DNA of 64,000 nt from Halorubellus salinus (GTDB lineage Archaea > Halobacteriota > Halobacteria > Halobacteriales > Natrialbaceae), in contig NZ_JAJCVI010000002.1 in the NCBI RefSeq assembly GCF_020567525.1, positions 496,001 through 560,000 on the forward strand, written 5' to 3'. Position numbers and translations under genes: made by a program. Under the pieces are notes generated by a model that was not told the origin of the DNA, ran no database searches, and saw only the letters and a program-made list of their open reading frames with translations. Below are positions 36,044 to 45,432 of the stretch, one piece after another; position 1 is the stretch's first letter; the number at the start of each line of letters is the position of its first letter.

Positions 36044-39000
36044 TCAGAGGGCGTCGGCGAGTTTCTGGATCGGGTGAGGCGGTTTGCCGTGCTGGTTCTC
36101 GTGCTCGAGCAGCTGTGATCGACAGGAGGTGCCGGGTGCGACGACTTCCTCGCCGGGGGAGTCGTCGACGCGGTCGAACAGGAGTCTCCCGATGGCTTTG
36201 CTCATCGAGTAGTGTTCGGCCTCGTACCCGAAGGACCCGGCCATCCCGCAGCACGTCGAGTCGAGGTCGTCGACCTCGTAGCCCGCCCGCTCGAGGACCG
36301 CGACGGCGTGGTGGTCCTTCTTGACCGCGGTCTGCTGGCAGTGCCCGTGATACGTGAGCGTCTCCCCGGGCGAGTCGAACGCGAGCGCCTCGTCGAGGTC
36401 GAACACGTCGATGTACTCCATCACGCCGTAGCTGTTGGCGGCGACTCGTTCGACGTCCTCGCCGGAGAGCAGATCCAGCGCGTCGTTCTGGTACATCACC
36501 GCGTCGGACGGTTCGACGCTGACGACGTCCCAGCCCTCGCGGACCCGGGGCGCGAGCGTCTCGACGTTCTCGCGGACGGTCCGACGGGCGCGGTCGAGCA
36601 TGCTCTTGGAGTGCGCCGGCCGGCCGCTGTCCCCGACGTCCTGCGGGACCTCGACGTGGACGCCGGCCGCTTCGAGCGCCGCGACGGCGGCCTTGCCGAC
36701 CTCGGGCTGGGTGTAGTTGGTGTACGGATCGGCCAACACCAGCGCCTTCCGGTCGGCGTCCGACGCCGGAACCGCGGGTGTGCGCGACCGATCCCACTTC
36801 TGTAGCGTCTCGCGTTCGAACGTCGGGAGGTCGCGCTCGCGGGCGATACCGAGGGTCTTCTCCGCCAGGAGTCCCGTTCCCGGCAGTTTGAGCGCGAGGT
36901 TCGAGAGCGGCGCGAAGGTGCTACCCAGCGAGTACAGCGTCTCCACGTTCGCGAACAGTCGATCGCGGAGCGGCACGCCCGCCTCCTGGTGGTACTCGTG
37001 TTTGACCTCGGCTTTGAGCTTGGCCATGTCGACGCCGCTCGGGCAGTCGCGCTTGCAGCCCTTGCAGCCGATGCAGAGGTCGAGCACCTCGTCGACGAAC
37101 TCCTCGTCGGTGGGGTCGTCGGGGAGTTCCCCGTCCATCGCGCGGCGGAGCATGTTCGCCCGGCCCCGGGTCGACGTGATCTCCTCCTGCTGGGTGGCCC
37201 GGTACGTCGGGCACATGACCCCGCCCGTGGTGTCCTGGTGACCCGTACAGCCCGCACAGCCGTGGCAGAGCTCGACCATCCCCTGGAAGCCGTTCTCGTT
37301 CTCCCAGTTCATCGTCGGCTCGAACCCGGCGTCGAAGGCGTAGTCCGGGTCGTACCGCAGGTTCTCGTCGGGCTGGAACTCCCCGCAGATGTTGCCCGGG
37401 TTCAGGAGGTGGTCCGGGTCGAACGTGGACTTGAGCTCCTCGAACGCCCCCCAGAGTTCGTCGCCGTAGAGTTTCCGGTTCCACTTCGTTCGCGCGCGGC
37501 CGTCGCCGTGCTCGCCGCTCACCGACCCGCCGTACTCGATGACGAGGTCGGTCAGGGCGTCGGAGATCTCGTTCATCGTCTCGATCCCCTCCTCGGTCTT
37601 CAAGTTCAGCAAGGGGCGGATGTGCAGGACGCCCGGGCCGGCGTGCGCGTAGTAGGAGGCGAACGTGTCGTGTTCGTCGAACAGCGCCTGGACGTCCGCG
37701 ACGTACTCCGGCAGGTTCTCCGCCGGGACCGCGGTGTCCTCGACGAACGGCCAGTGCTTGTCGTCCCCGGTCCGAGACAGGAGGATCGGAAGCCCGGCCT
37801 TGCGCATCTTCCAGAACCGCGACTGCCGTTCGTCGTCGTACGCTTCCAGGGCGTCGACGGCGTAGGGTTCGTCGTCTGTCGTCGTCGCGACGCCACCGCC
37901 GGACGCGTCGAGCCCCGTCTCCGGTTCGTACCCCGGCAGGCGGTCGGCGAGCAGGTCCGCCACCTTCCGCTTGCCTTCCTCGACGGTCTCCGCGTAGAAC
38001 TCCACCAGCAGGGTCGAGTTCGTTCCGTCGGGGAGCGTGCCGACCAGCTCGGAGAACTCCGCCGTGTCCCGGGCCAGGTCCAGCAGGACGTCGTCCATCA
38101 CCTCGACGGCGGAGGGGTCGTGTTCGAGGATCGGCGCGACGTCCCGCATCGCGTCGAGCATCTCGTCGTAGGTGAGCAGGACGACGACGGTCTCCTCGGG
38201 GATCGGCTCCAGGGACACCTCGGCCTCGGTGACGACGGCCAGCGTGCCCTCGCTCCCGGCCATGAGCCGGCCGACGTTGACCTCGCCGCGTTCCTCGACG
38301 TCCTCCAGGAGCTTGTCGAGGTTGTACCCCGAGACGTTCCTGGTGAGGTCGGGATACCGCGCCTCGATCTCGTCCGCCTTCTCCCGGAGGATCCGCGAAA
38401 CCGACGCGTAGATCTGTTCTTCGAGCGGGTCGTCGGGGTCGACGGCCGCCGCGCGGTCGTGAAGTTCCTCGACGTCCATCCAGCCGAAGGTCGTCACCGT
38501 GCCGTCCGCGAGGACGACCTCGACCGCCTCGAGGTAGCCGTCGGCCTTCTCGTACTTCAGCGAGTGCGCGCCGGTGGTGTTGTTGCCGATGCAGCCGCCG
38601 AGGACGCTCTTGTCGCCCCACGCCGGGTCCGGCGCGTACTTCAGGCCGTGCGGTTCGAGGGTGTCGTTGAGTCGCGCGAGCGTGATCCCCGGTTGCGCCC
38701 GCACCGTCCGTCCGTCCGGGTCGACGTCGAGGACGGCATCCAGTTCCTTCTTGAAGTCGAGGACCACCGCCTCGTTGACGGCTTGCCCCGCGAGGCTCGT
38801 CCCGCCGCCGCGAGGCAGGACCGGGATCTCCTCGTCCGCGCAGTACGTCATCACTGCCTCGACGTCCGCGGTCGAGGTCGGCGCGACCACGCCGATCGGC
38901 AGTTGCTGGTAGGCGCTCGCGTCCGTCGCGTACAGGTTTCGAGTGTACGTATCGAAGCGGACGTCGCCGTCGACGAGCGCGTCGAGGTCGGCGAGCAGAT

Positions 39001-39091
39001 CCGGTCGTTCGACCTCGCCGCCCTCGTGGTCGTAGTTGCTTCGAGCGTCCGCCGCCGGTTCCCGTGGGTCAGTTCGTGCTGTATCGCTCAT
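36044..39091 (-). CDS. FAD/Fe-S D-lactate dehydrogenase (Dld-II/GlcD-CCG fusion)
   Basis: The product has 1015 residues. Order: FAD-binding PCMH domain (about 65-265; PVLPRGGGTSLAGQAVN, IGNNTTGAHS), FAD-oxidase C-terminal domain (about 290-580; ending HLLNPGNICGE), two ferredoxin-type cysteine motifs (CHGCAGC at about 605 and CIGCKGCKRDCPSG at about 670), then a CCG-type region ending with HCQQ, CCGMAGSFG (about 945) and SC. This layout matches large D-lactate or D-2-hydroxyacid dehydrogenases that feed electrons to the respiratory chain. The first half of the CCG region seems to have lost its cysteines (TNYTQPEVGKAA; SGRPAHSKS). ATG 39091 overlaps the stop of the LutB-LutA fusion by four bases, so it is the last gene of the lactate operon. 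Confidence 0.87.
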   Translation of the reverse strand: MSDTARTDPREPAADARSNYDHEGGEVERPDLLADLDALVDGDVRFDTYTRNLYATDASAYQQLPIGVVAPTSTADVEAVMTYCADEEIPVLPRGGGTSLAGQAVNEAVVLDFKKELDAVLDVDPDGRTVRAQPGITLARLNDTLEPHGLKYAPDPAWGDKSVLGGCIGNNTTGAHSLKYEKADGYLEAVEVVLADGTVTTFGWMDVEELHDRAAAVDPDDPLEEQIYASVSRILREKADEIEARYPDLTRNVSGYNLDKLLEDVEERGEVNVGRLMAGSEGTLAVVTEAEVSLEPIPEETVVVLLTYDEMLDAMRDVAPILEHDPSAVEVMDDVLLDLARDTAEFSELVGTLPDGTNSTLLVEFYAETVEEGKRKVADLLADRLPGYEPETGLDASGGGVATTTDDEPYAVDALEAYDDERQSRFWKMRKAGLPILLSRTGDDKHWPFVEDTAVPAENLPEYVADVQALFDEHDTFASYYAHAGPGVLHIRPLLNLKTEEGIETMNEISDALTDLVIEYGGSVSGEHGDGRARTKWNRKLYGDELWGAFEELKSTFDPDHLLNPGNICGEFQPDENLRYDPDYAFDAGFEPTMNWENENGFQGMVELCHGCAGCTGHQDTTGGVMCPTYRATQQEEITSTRGRANMLRRAMDGELPDDPTDEEFVDEVLDLCIGCKGCKRDCPSGVDMAKLKAEVKHEYHQEAGVPLRDRLFANVETLYSLGSTFAPLSNLALKLPGTGLLAEKTLGIARERDLPTFERETLQKWDRSRTPAVPASDADRKALVLADPYTNYTQPEVGKAAVAALEAAGVHVEVPQDVGDSGRPAHSKSMLDRARRTVRENVETLAPRVREGWDVVSVEPSDAVMYQNDALDLLSGEDVERVAANSYGVMEYIDVFDLDEALAFDSPGETLTYHGHCQQTAVKKDHHAVAVLERAGYEVDDLDSTCCGMAGSFGYEAEHYSMSKAIGRLLFDRVDDSPGEEVVAPGTSCRSQLLEHENQHGKPPHPIQKLADAL

Positions 39092-41295
39092 GCGTTCCCT
39101 CCGTCAGGTGCGACGAGTTCGATCACGTGCGTCGGCTCCTCCCCGAGCAGGTCCCCGATCTGGTCGGTGCAGGAGGTCCCACTCGCGATCACGTGATCGC
39201 AGTCGGCGTCCCGGAGCTGGTCCTCGAGGTTCGAACCGACGTCCATCGCGAGTTCGTAGTACTGTTCTTTGTACCCGAACGAGCCAGCCATCCCGCAGCA
39301 CTCGACGTCGCTCGTCGTCACGTCGTAGCCGCAGGAGTCGAGGACCGCGGTGCTGTACTCCTCGAGTCCCATCGTCCGCTGCTGGCAGTGAGAGTGGTAC
39401 GCCACCGTCTCCCCGTCCGTGACGTTCAGTGCGTCCGCGTCCGCGCCGTTGGCGAGCAGTCCGTACACGTACTCGAGGATCTCGTAGCTGTTCTCCGCGA
39501 GCGGTTCGAAGGACTCGGGAGGCAACAGTCGCTCGTAGTCGCCGCGGAACATCGCGAGGTCGCTCGGCTCGACGACCACGACGTCGTAGCCGGCGTCGAC
39601 GTACGGACCGAGCGTCGCCGCCACGCGCTCGGCCTTGTCCCGCGCGGTATCGATCATCCCCTGGGAGAGCGGCGCGCGGCCCGCGCCGGGGACCGAGGGG
39701 ACGAGCACCTCCACGTCCAGCGCTTCGAGCGCCCTGACGGCCGCCTTCCCGCGGTCGACCTGCATGTAGTTCGTGTACAGGTCGGGGTAGAGGACGACCT
39801 TCCGGTCGGGGTCGACCGGCGGGACCGCCTCGCGGGCCTCGAACCACTCGCGGAACGTCGTCCGCTGGAACTCGGGGAGGTCGCGCTCGTGGGCGACGCC
39901 GGCGGCCGCCTCCAGCGCCCGCGAGACCGGGCCGGCGTTCGCCACCCAGTTCGACAGCGGCGCGAAGGTGCTCCCCAGCTTCGCGAGCAGCTCGAAGTTC
40001 CCGAACAACCGCTTCTGCAGCCCCGGGCCGGACGTCTCCGCATCCGGAGTGAGGCCGTCGACGAGGAACGACACCGGCGGGTCGTCCTCGGTGTTGATCC
40101 GGTCGCGAACGACCGTGTTGATCCACGGGATGTCGATCCCGACCGGACACGCCTCGACGCATCGCGAGCAGCCGGTACAGAGGTCGTTGAACGCCGCCGC
40201 CGAGTCCAGTCCGTGAACGCCCGCCTCCCAGCCGGTCGCGATCCCACCCGAGTACGTCTCGCCGCCGAACGCGTGCCCGCCGACGGACTGGAAGTTCGCA
40301 CACGTGTTCGAGCACGCCGAACACCGGATGCAGTACAGCGTCTCCCGGAGGTCCTCGTCCTCGCGCATCGCCATCCGTCCGTTGTCGATCAGGACCAGGT
40401 GGAACTCGCGGTCCGTGTCGCCTTCGGCGATCGGCGTGTCCGGGTCGTCGAAGTCGACGGTCGGCGAGTCCACGGGCGGCGTCAGCAGCGAGACGTAGCT
40501 CGTGATGTCCTGTCCCGTCCCCGACCGACCGATGAGTTCGACGAACGGCTGGAGGTCCTCGACGCTCGGCACGATCTTCTCGACGCCCGCCACGGCGACC
40601 TGGGTCTCCGGGACGGCCACCGTCTTGCGGGCGTTGCCCTCGCTCGTCACGAGCGCCATCGTGCCCGAGTCCGCGGTGACGAAGTTCGCACCCGTCATGC
40701 CGACGTCGGCGTCCTGGATCAGCTCGCCGAGTCGCTCGCGAGCGAACGACGTCAGCTCTTCGGCGGTCTCCAACTCCGTCTCGGGGTCGAACTGCTCGTT
40801 GAACAGGTCGGCGATCGCCGCCCGGGACTTGTGGATCGCCGGGGCGACGATGTGACTGGGTGCCTCGTCGGCGACCTGGAGCACCCACTCGCCCAGATCG
40901 GTCTCGACGACGTCGACGCCGTCGCGTTCGAGCCGTTCGTTGACCTCGATCTCCTCGCTGGTCATCGACTTGCTCTTCACGAGCCGATCGGCCTCGTTTT
41001 CCGCGCAGACCTCGGCGATGTACTGGTTGGCGTCGGCGGCGTCGTCGGCGACGTACACCGTGCCGCCGTTTTCCGCCACGGTCTCGGTGAGTTCCTCGAC
41101 GAGTTCGGGCAGGCGCTCGATGGCGTCCGCCTTGATCGCGCGCGCCTCCTCCTTGAGCGCCTCGTAGTCCTCGAGTTTCGCGACGGACTCGTACCGTCCC
41201 GCGTTGAACCCGCGCGTGTTGGTTCCGACGGCCTCCCCTTCCGTCTCCATGATGTGACGGATGTGGGCCGCCTTCGAGTCGCGTTTCGAACTCAT
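39088..41295 (-). CDS. LutB-LutA-like fusion (LUD / Fe-S / CCG protein)
   Basis: The product has 735 residues. Residues about 60-300 are a LUD domain (LUTB-type, with VGMTGANFVTADSGTM). Ferredoxin clusters CIRCSACSNTC (about 320) and CTGCSRCVEACPVG (about 371) follow, and the remainder is a CCG region ending with HCQQ, CCGMAGSFG (about 663) and SC. In bacteria LutA (CCG) and LutB (LUD/Fe-S) are separate subunits of L-lactate oxidation; here they form one chain. The C-terminal 350 residues resemble those of the D-lactate dehydrogenase downstream (STFAPLSN; ERDLPEFQRTTFREW). Start MSSKRDSKAAHIRHI at 41295 overlaps the LutC stop (ATGA), so translation is coupled. Family knowledge and operon order give L-lactate to pyruvate as the likely reaction. 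Confidence 0.87.
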   Translation of the reverse strand: MSSKRDSKAAHIRHIMETEGEAVGTNTRGFNAGRYESVAKLEDYEALKEEARAIKADAIERLPELVEELTETVAENGGTVYVADDAADANQYIAEVCAENEADRLVKSKSMTSEEIEVNERLERDGVDVVETDLGEWVLQVADEAPSHIVAPAIHKSRAAIADLFNEQFDPETELETAEELTSFARERLGELIQDADVGMTGANFVTADSGTMALVTSEGNARKTVAVPETQVAVAGVEKIVPSVEDLQPFVELIGRSGTGQDITSYVSLLTPPVDSPTVDFDDPDTPIAEGDTDREFHLVLIDNGRMAMREDEDLRETLYCIRCSACSNTCANFQSVGGHAFGGETYSGGIATGWEAGVHGLDSAAAFNDLCTGCSRCVEACPVGIDIPWINTVVRDRINTEDDPPVSFLVDGLTPDAETSGPGLQKRLFGNFELLAKLGSTFAPLSNWVANAGPVSRALEAAAGVAHERDLPEFQRTTFREWFEAREAVPPVDPDRKVVLYPDLYTNYMQVDRGKAAVRALEALDVEVLVPSVPGAGRAPLSQGMIDTARDKAERVAATLGPYVDAGYDVVVVEPSDLAMFRGDYERLLPPESFEPLAENSYEILEYVYGLLANGADADALNVTDGETVAYHSHCQQRTMGLEEYSTAVLDSCGYDVTTSDVECCGMAGSFGYKEQYYELAMDVGSNLEDQLRDADCDHVIASGTSCTDQIGDLLGEEPTHVIELVAPDGGNA

Positions 41296-41801
41296 GAGAC
41301 GACGATCACCTCGACCGCTTCCGGGCCGTGTGCTCCCTGGACGAGCGCACCCATGTCGGCGGTGGCCGAGGGACCGGTCGCGACGATCGCGGAGCCACGC
41401 GACTCGCGCGCCCGTTCGCCGAACCACTCGAAGGCCGCCGCCATGTCGGGAACGAGGTCCGATTCGCGGAGGACGGCGACGTGCAGGTCGTTGAACAGGC
41501 TGACCGGTTCGCTACCCGCCGCCGTCATCTCGAGCACGACGCTCCCGTAGTCGGCGATGGCGAGCGACGCGCCGGTCACGCCCGTAACCGCTCCCTCGAC
41601 GTCCGCCGGCGTCGGGTTCGTCTCGACGCAGTCGGGCAGCTCCACGTCGTCCCACGGGAGCGGCGTGCCGATCGCGGGTGGCTCGATCGCGTCCGCAATC
41701 GCGTCGGCGACCGCCCCTGGCGACGCCTCCGTGAGTTCCACCCCGTAACTCCGTGCTTCCGAGGCGAACTGGTCGTACAGCGCTACGTCCTTCCCTGACA
41801 T
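41292..41801 (-). CDS. LutC-like LUD-domain protein
   Basis: The product has 169 residues. It is a single LUD (DUF162) domain with GVTGASLAIADYGSVVLEM and IVATGPSATADMGALVQGAHGPEAVEVIVV, the conserved ending of LutC/LldG. LutC is needed for L-lactate oxidation in the Lut system with LutA and LutB. ATG 41801 is the natural start; the in-frame upstream ATG at 41846 adds a basic stretch with no family match. Its stop overlaps the next start by four bases. Its own start is about 170 bases after the permease stop. Confidence 0.88.
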   Translation of the reverse strand: MSGKDVALYDQFASEARSYGVELTEASPGAVADAIADAIEPPAIGTPLPWDDVELPDCVETNPTPADVEGAVTGVTGASLAIADYGSVVLEMTAAGSEPVSLFNDLHVAVLRESDLVPDMAAAFEWFGERARESRGSAIVATGPSATADMGALVQGAHGPEAVEVIVVS

Positions 41802-41969
41802 TGTGAACCCTTCATCGTCCTTGGTTTGTGTTTGGATAGTGCGCATCTATAGCTTCGCCCTGAGCGCCCCCCGAACTCGAACCGCGTCGTCCGTCGACGT
41901 GCTCGCCCGGCGACCGCCCGACTCGTGCGCTGCCGAACGCTGCCTCGTATCCCGAAGACCGAGAGGTGG

Positions 41970-43745
41970 CTAGAGCCCAGCAGGGATGACGACGTACGCG
42001 AACAGGAGCGTCAAGAGACCGGTGGCCGCTCCGTAGTAGAGGACCGGTATCAGTTCGATTCGGATGACGCGACCCTCCTCGCCGATCAGACCGACGACGG
42101 TGAGGGCAGCGACGACGTTGTGGATCGAGATGAGGTTCCCGATGGCGCCACCGACGGCCTGCGCCCCGACCACGATCTGGGTCGGGGCACCGACGGACTG
42201 TGCGGCCTCGTACTGGAACAGGCCGAACAGGATGTCGCTGACGGTGTTCGAGCCGGCGATGAACGCGCCGAACGCGCCGATGAAGCCCGAGAAGAACGGG
42301 AACGCCCCGCCGGTGACGTCGACGGTCAACTGCGACAGGACCTGGAGCATCCCGGCGCTGGCACTGGCGGAGTCGAGCACGACGCCCGCGTTGGTGCGCT
42401 GCATGACCATGACGGTCGCGACCGCGAACCACAGGGCGACGACTGCCGGCGCGATGTTCGTGATCGCTTCCGTCCAGGAGTCCTTGATTTGCCGGCCGTT
42501 CATGCCGTGGAGCGCGTACGTGACGACGGCGATCCCGACGAACAGCGTCCCGGGCAGGTACAGCAACTCGATGCTCTCACCGAACGGCGTGCCGAGGATC
42601 TCGTTCCACGAGAGCTGAACGGACAGCAACGCATCGGTGATCGGTCCGACGACGCGGGTCACGACCAGCGCGATCGCGACGAGGATGTACGGCAGCCACG
42701 CGACGCCCAGCGACATGTCCTGCGAGTGCATGTCCTCGAACGACGTGGTGCCGCCGTCGGCCGCGACGGTCTCCTCTCCGCTCTCGCTCGAGACGCCGGC
42801 GCCGGGCTCGATGGTGCCGACCCAGTGGTCCGGCCAGCTGTCGCGCGGCCCGAAGTCCCACTCGTTCTCGGGCGCGGGCGCGAAGTAGCCCGCCCGAACC
42901 GTCGCCGCGACGACGAACAGCCCGATCAGGGCGCCCAGCAGCGCCGGGAACGTCGGCCCCAGGAAGTACGCGGTCGCGAGGTACGGGATCACGAACGCCG
43001 CCCACGCGTACAGGCACAGCGGGATCATCTCGATGGCGGGCTGGAGGGACCGCTCCTCGCCGAAGAACCGCGTCATCAGCGCGATACCGATGAACGGGAT
43101 CGCGATTCCGACGATGGCGTGGATGACTGCCGCCCAGACGCCGACCTGGGCGACGTACGCGCCGACGGTCTCGAAGCCGCTTCCCGAAGCGGTGATCTCG
43201 GCGGCCGCGTCGGTTCCTTCCGCGAAGACGACGTCGCGCAGCCCGATGATCAGTGGCGTGCCGACGGCGCCGAACGTGATCGCCAGGATGTTCCCGGTCA
43301 GCGCGACGACGACGGCGGCCATCGGCGGCCACCCCAGCCCGACCAGGAGCGGACCGACGATCGCGGCGGGCGTGCCGAAGCCCGCGGCACCCTCGATGAA
43401 AGACCCCATCAGGAACACTAGCAGGATCGACTGGACGCGCCGGTCGCCGCTCAGCGACGAGAAGCCGGCGTTGATGACCTCGAACGCGCCCGATTGCTTC
43501 AGCGTGTACAGCAACAGGATCGCGCCGAAGACGATGATCAGTATCCGGGTGGCCGTCATCGCGCCCCTGATCGACGCCGCGGCGATCAGTGTCGGCGACA
43601 TGTTCCAGCCGACGAACGCCGCACCCACTGCCACCAGCCACGCGATGGGCATCGTCCGGGTCGCCGGCTGGATGAAGACGACCATCAGCACCGCGATCAC
43701 CGCGAGCGGTGCCAGCGCCAGCCCGACGAGGCCTACGTCAACCAT
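41970..43745 (-). CDS. lctP: Lactate permease (LctP family)
   Basis: The product has 591 residues with about 13 hydrophobic segments spread over the whole length, the usual length of LctP/LldP (about 550). Recognisable stretches are [36 protein letters not shown] and [14 protein letters not shown], the highly conserved lactate/H+ or Na+ symporter segments. An acidic, hydrophilic loop at about 290-360 separates two halves. ATG 43745 gives [14 protein letters not shown]. It heads the operon with the Lut and Dld genes, so imported lactate is oxidised directly. Confidence 0.92.
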   Translation of the reverse strand: MVDVGLVGLALAPLAVIAVLMVVFIQPATRTMPIAWLVAVGAAFVGWNMSPTLIAAASIRGAMTATRILIIVFGAILLLYTLKQSGAFEVINAGFSSLSGDRRVQSILLVFLMGSFIEGAAGFGTPAAIVGPLLVGLGWPPMAAVVVALTGNILAITFGAVGTPLIIGLRDVVFAEGTDAAAEITASGSGFETVGAYVAQVGVWAAVIHAIVGIAIPFIGIALMTRFFGEERSLQPAIEMIPLCLYAWAAFVIPYLATAYFLGPTFPALLGALIGLFVVAATVRAGYFAPAPENEWDFGPRDSWPDHWVGTIEPGAGVSSESGEETVAADGGTTSFEDMHSQDMSLGVAWLPYILVAIALVVTRVVGPITDALLSVQLSWNEILGTPFGESIELLYLPGTLFVGIAVVTYALHGMNGRQIKDSWTEAITNIAPAVVALWFAVATVMVMQRTNAGVVLDSASASAGMLQVLSQLTVDVTGGAFPFFSGFIGAFGAFIAGSNTVSDILFGLFQYEAAQSVGAPTQIVVGAQAVGGAIGNLISIHNVVAALTVVGLIGEEGRVIRIELIPVLYYGAATGLLTLLFAYVVIPAGL

Positions 43746-44364
43746 TCGACCCCACCACGCAGAACTCGTGCTCGCTCGCTTGACCCGTCCGGTGCCCCCG
43801 ATCGATGGTGTTACCACCTAATCGCATAGGCAGAATTTTTAGTGATGGTGGCTTATACTTTAAGCTACTATTTTGACACTTCCATGGTGCATGGAAATAC
43901 AAGGCCACCGTTGGTCGTCGACCCCTCCACGCCACCGCCCACCGAAGCGGCACTACGAGACAGGACCGCGCCAGCACTGACTGCAGGCGGTTCCACGCGT
44001 CGAGAACACGCTGGGAGTCCCACGAGCGAGCGGTGCGCGGGGCGAGCGTAGCGAGTCCCGCGAATGCGAACGGCGAAGCCGTGAACAGCGAGCGAGGGGG
44101 ACTACAGCGAGCCCGTGACTGTCGCGAGTGAAACGAGCGGCAGGAATGGACTCACGGGGAGATTTGAACCCGAAACCAGACGTGCTCGCTCACTGCGTTC
44201 GCTGCGCGCGACTGGTAGGGCTTCAAATCCCAGCGTCGGCTACGATTTGCACCGCTCACGGACGCCTCGCTGTCACTCGCCGTCTTGTTCGCGGCGCAGA
44301 ATAGTGGACTCGCTGGGAAGTTTTTCCACGAAACCCGACGCTTTCTTGTAGTTTTCTCATTGTT
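43746..44364. repeat. Intergenic region with lctP promoter and paired repeats
   Basis: This 619-base gap carries no convincing gene. Near 43840-43880 an AT-rich stretch (gcttatactttaagc) could serve the permease on the minus strand. Further right, two imperfect 36-base direct repeats lie at 44147-44182 and 44305-44340, both starting tggactc and identical at 26 of 36 positions. Between them, gagatttgaaccc (44159-44171) and the partial complement gggcttcaaatcc (about 44217-44229) form the arms of a long hairpin. These resemble T-arm-like pieces seen at haloarchaeal integration sites. They mark the probable left end of the island. Confidence 0.45.
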
Positions 44365-45432
44365 TTAGTCTGGTAATTGGTCGCGGCGAACCGCCATCTT
44401 CTCCCGCTCGGTACGCGCGTCGTAGTGCCGGTACAGGACGTCGAGGCTGACGTCCATCCGCTCGCTCACGGTCTCCGGTGTAACGTTCTCGTTGAGGTGG
44501 TGGGTGATCGCTCCTCGACGGACGTCGTGGGGCGTCACGGAGCTCGGACAGGCCGAGAAGTTCGCGTCCCGTCCTCGAGCGTCGCAGCTCTCCTGGGTGC
44601 GGTCGTGTGGGCACTCGCCCGTGTACGAGCAGGGATGGAGCGCCCGGACGACCCATTTGGAGAGAGTCTGGGGGCTCGGGCGGCCGCCACCGGATTTCTG
44701 GAAGAACGGGAGCCGGCCGTGATCGTCCCGGCCGCTGGGGCGGTTCGGATGTTCCAGGTAGTCCTCGAGGATCCTCGTCCAGCGAGGTCCGAGGTAGACC
44801 CATCGCGACCCGCCGTCCCCGTTCTTGAGTTTCGTGCCGGACTCGGGCCGGTGCTCGACGCGGACCGCGTGCTCTTCCCGATATAGGTCGTTCTCGTCGA
44901 GTGAGTGCGCGGCGCCGCGACGCATCCCGGTCCGCCAGAGGAGACCGAGGAGCGCGTGCTCCTTGCCGGCGTACTCGAAGTTCTCGTAGTAATCGAGAAC
45001 CTCGTGGGCACGCTCCGCGCTGAGGAACGAGTCGCGGGATTCGGCTCCATCGGGGAGCTCGGGCGAATGGAGTTTCTCCGCGATTCCCTCCGGAACTGCC
45101 TCCTGGTCGGCCCACCGACGGAGCGCCATCCGAACGCTCGATAGCTGTTTCTGGAGCGTGATCGGCGCAACCTGCTTGCGTCGCCAGGTGACGAACTCGC
45201 TGAGTCGTCGGCCGGTGAGCTCGTTGAGGTTCTCGACTCCGGCCTCGTCGCACCACTCCAGGAAGTGCTCGAGGCGCGTCTGGTCGTTCTGCCAGGTCGA
45301 CTCCCGGACCTCGCCGGCGCGCTCGTCCAGGAACCGACTGACGCCCTCGTCGGGCGTCATCGGCTGGAGGTCGTCCTCGACCTCCTCAAGGAGACGGTCG
45401 ACCCGATCCGCGAGTTCGGAGTCGTCCGTCAC
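44365..45432 (-). CDS. Tyrosine recombinase (phage integrase family)
   Basis: The product has 355 residues. The N-terminal SAM-like domain (STWQNDQTRLEHFLEWCDEAGV) is followed by a catalytic domain with Arg in GLLWRTGMRRG (about 170), HDVRRGAITHHL (about 300, the His-x-x-Arg box) and the nucleophile tyrosine in VLYRHYD (about 335). It has extra cysteines between (CSYTGECPHDRTQESCD), often seen in haloarchaeal integrases. It catalyses site-specific integration and excision. It is the last gene in a long overlapping operon (start overlaps the J-domain stop, ATGA), and lies beside the element's repeat-containing border. Confidence 0.9.
   Translation of the reverse strand: MTDDSELADRVDRLLEEVEDDLQPMTPDEGVSRFLDERAGEVRESTWQNDQTRLEHFLEWCDEAGVENLNELTGRRLSEFVTWRRKQVAPITLQKQLSSVRMALRRWADQEAVPEGIAEKLHSPELPDGAESRDSFLSAERAHEVLDYYENFEYAGKEHALLGLLWRTGMRRGAAHSLDENDLYREEHAVRVEHRPESGTKLKNGDGGSRWVYLGPRWTRILEDYLEHPNRPSGRDDHGRLPFFQKSGGGRPSPQTLSKWVVRALHPCSYTGECPHDRTQESCDARGRDANFSACPSSVTPHDVRRGAITHHLNENVTPETVSERMDVSLDVLYRHYDARTEREKMAVRRDQLPD

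Noticed and set aside
36989-41550. Long plus-strand frames (735 and 828 codons) opposite the lactate genes
   Set aside because: Antisense with low-complexity products; the lactate genes are well supported.
44147-44182. A tRNA gene at the integrase border
   Set aside because: Only a T-arm-like fragment is seen; the T stem does not pair fully and no acceptor, D or anticodon arms could be built.
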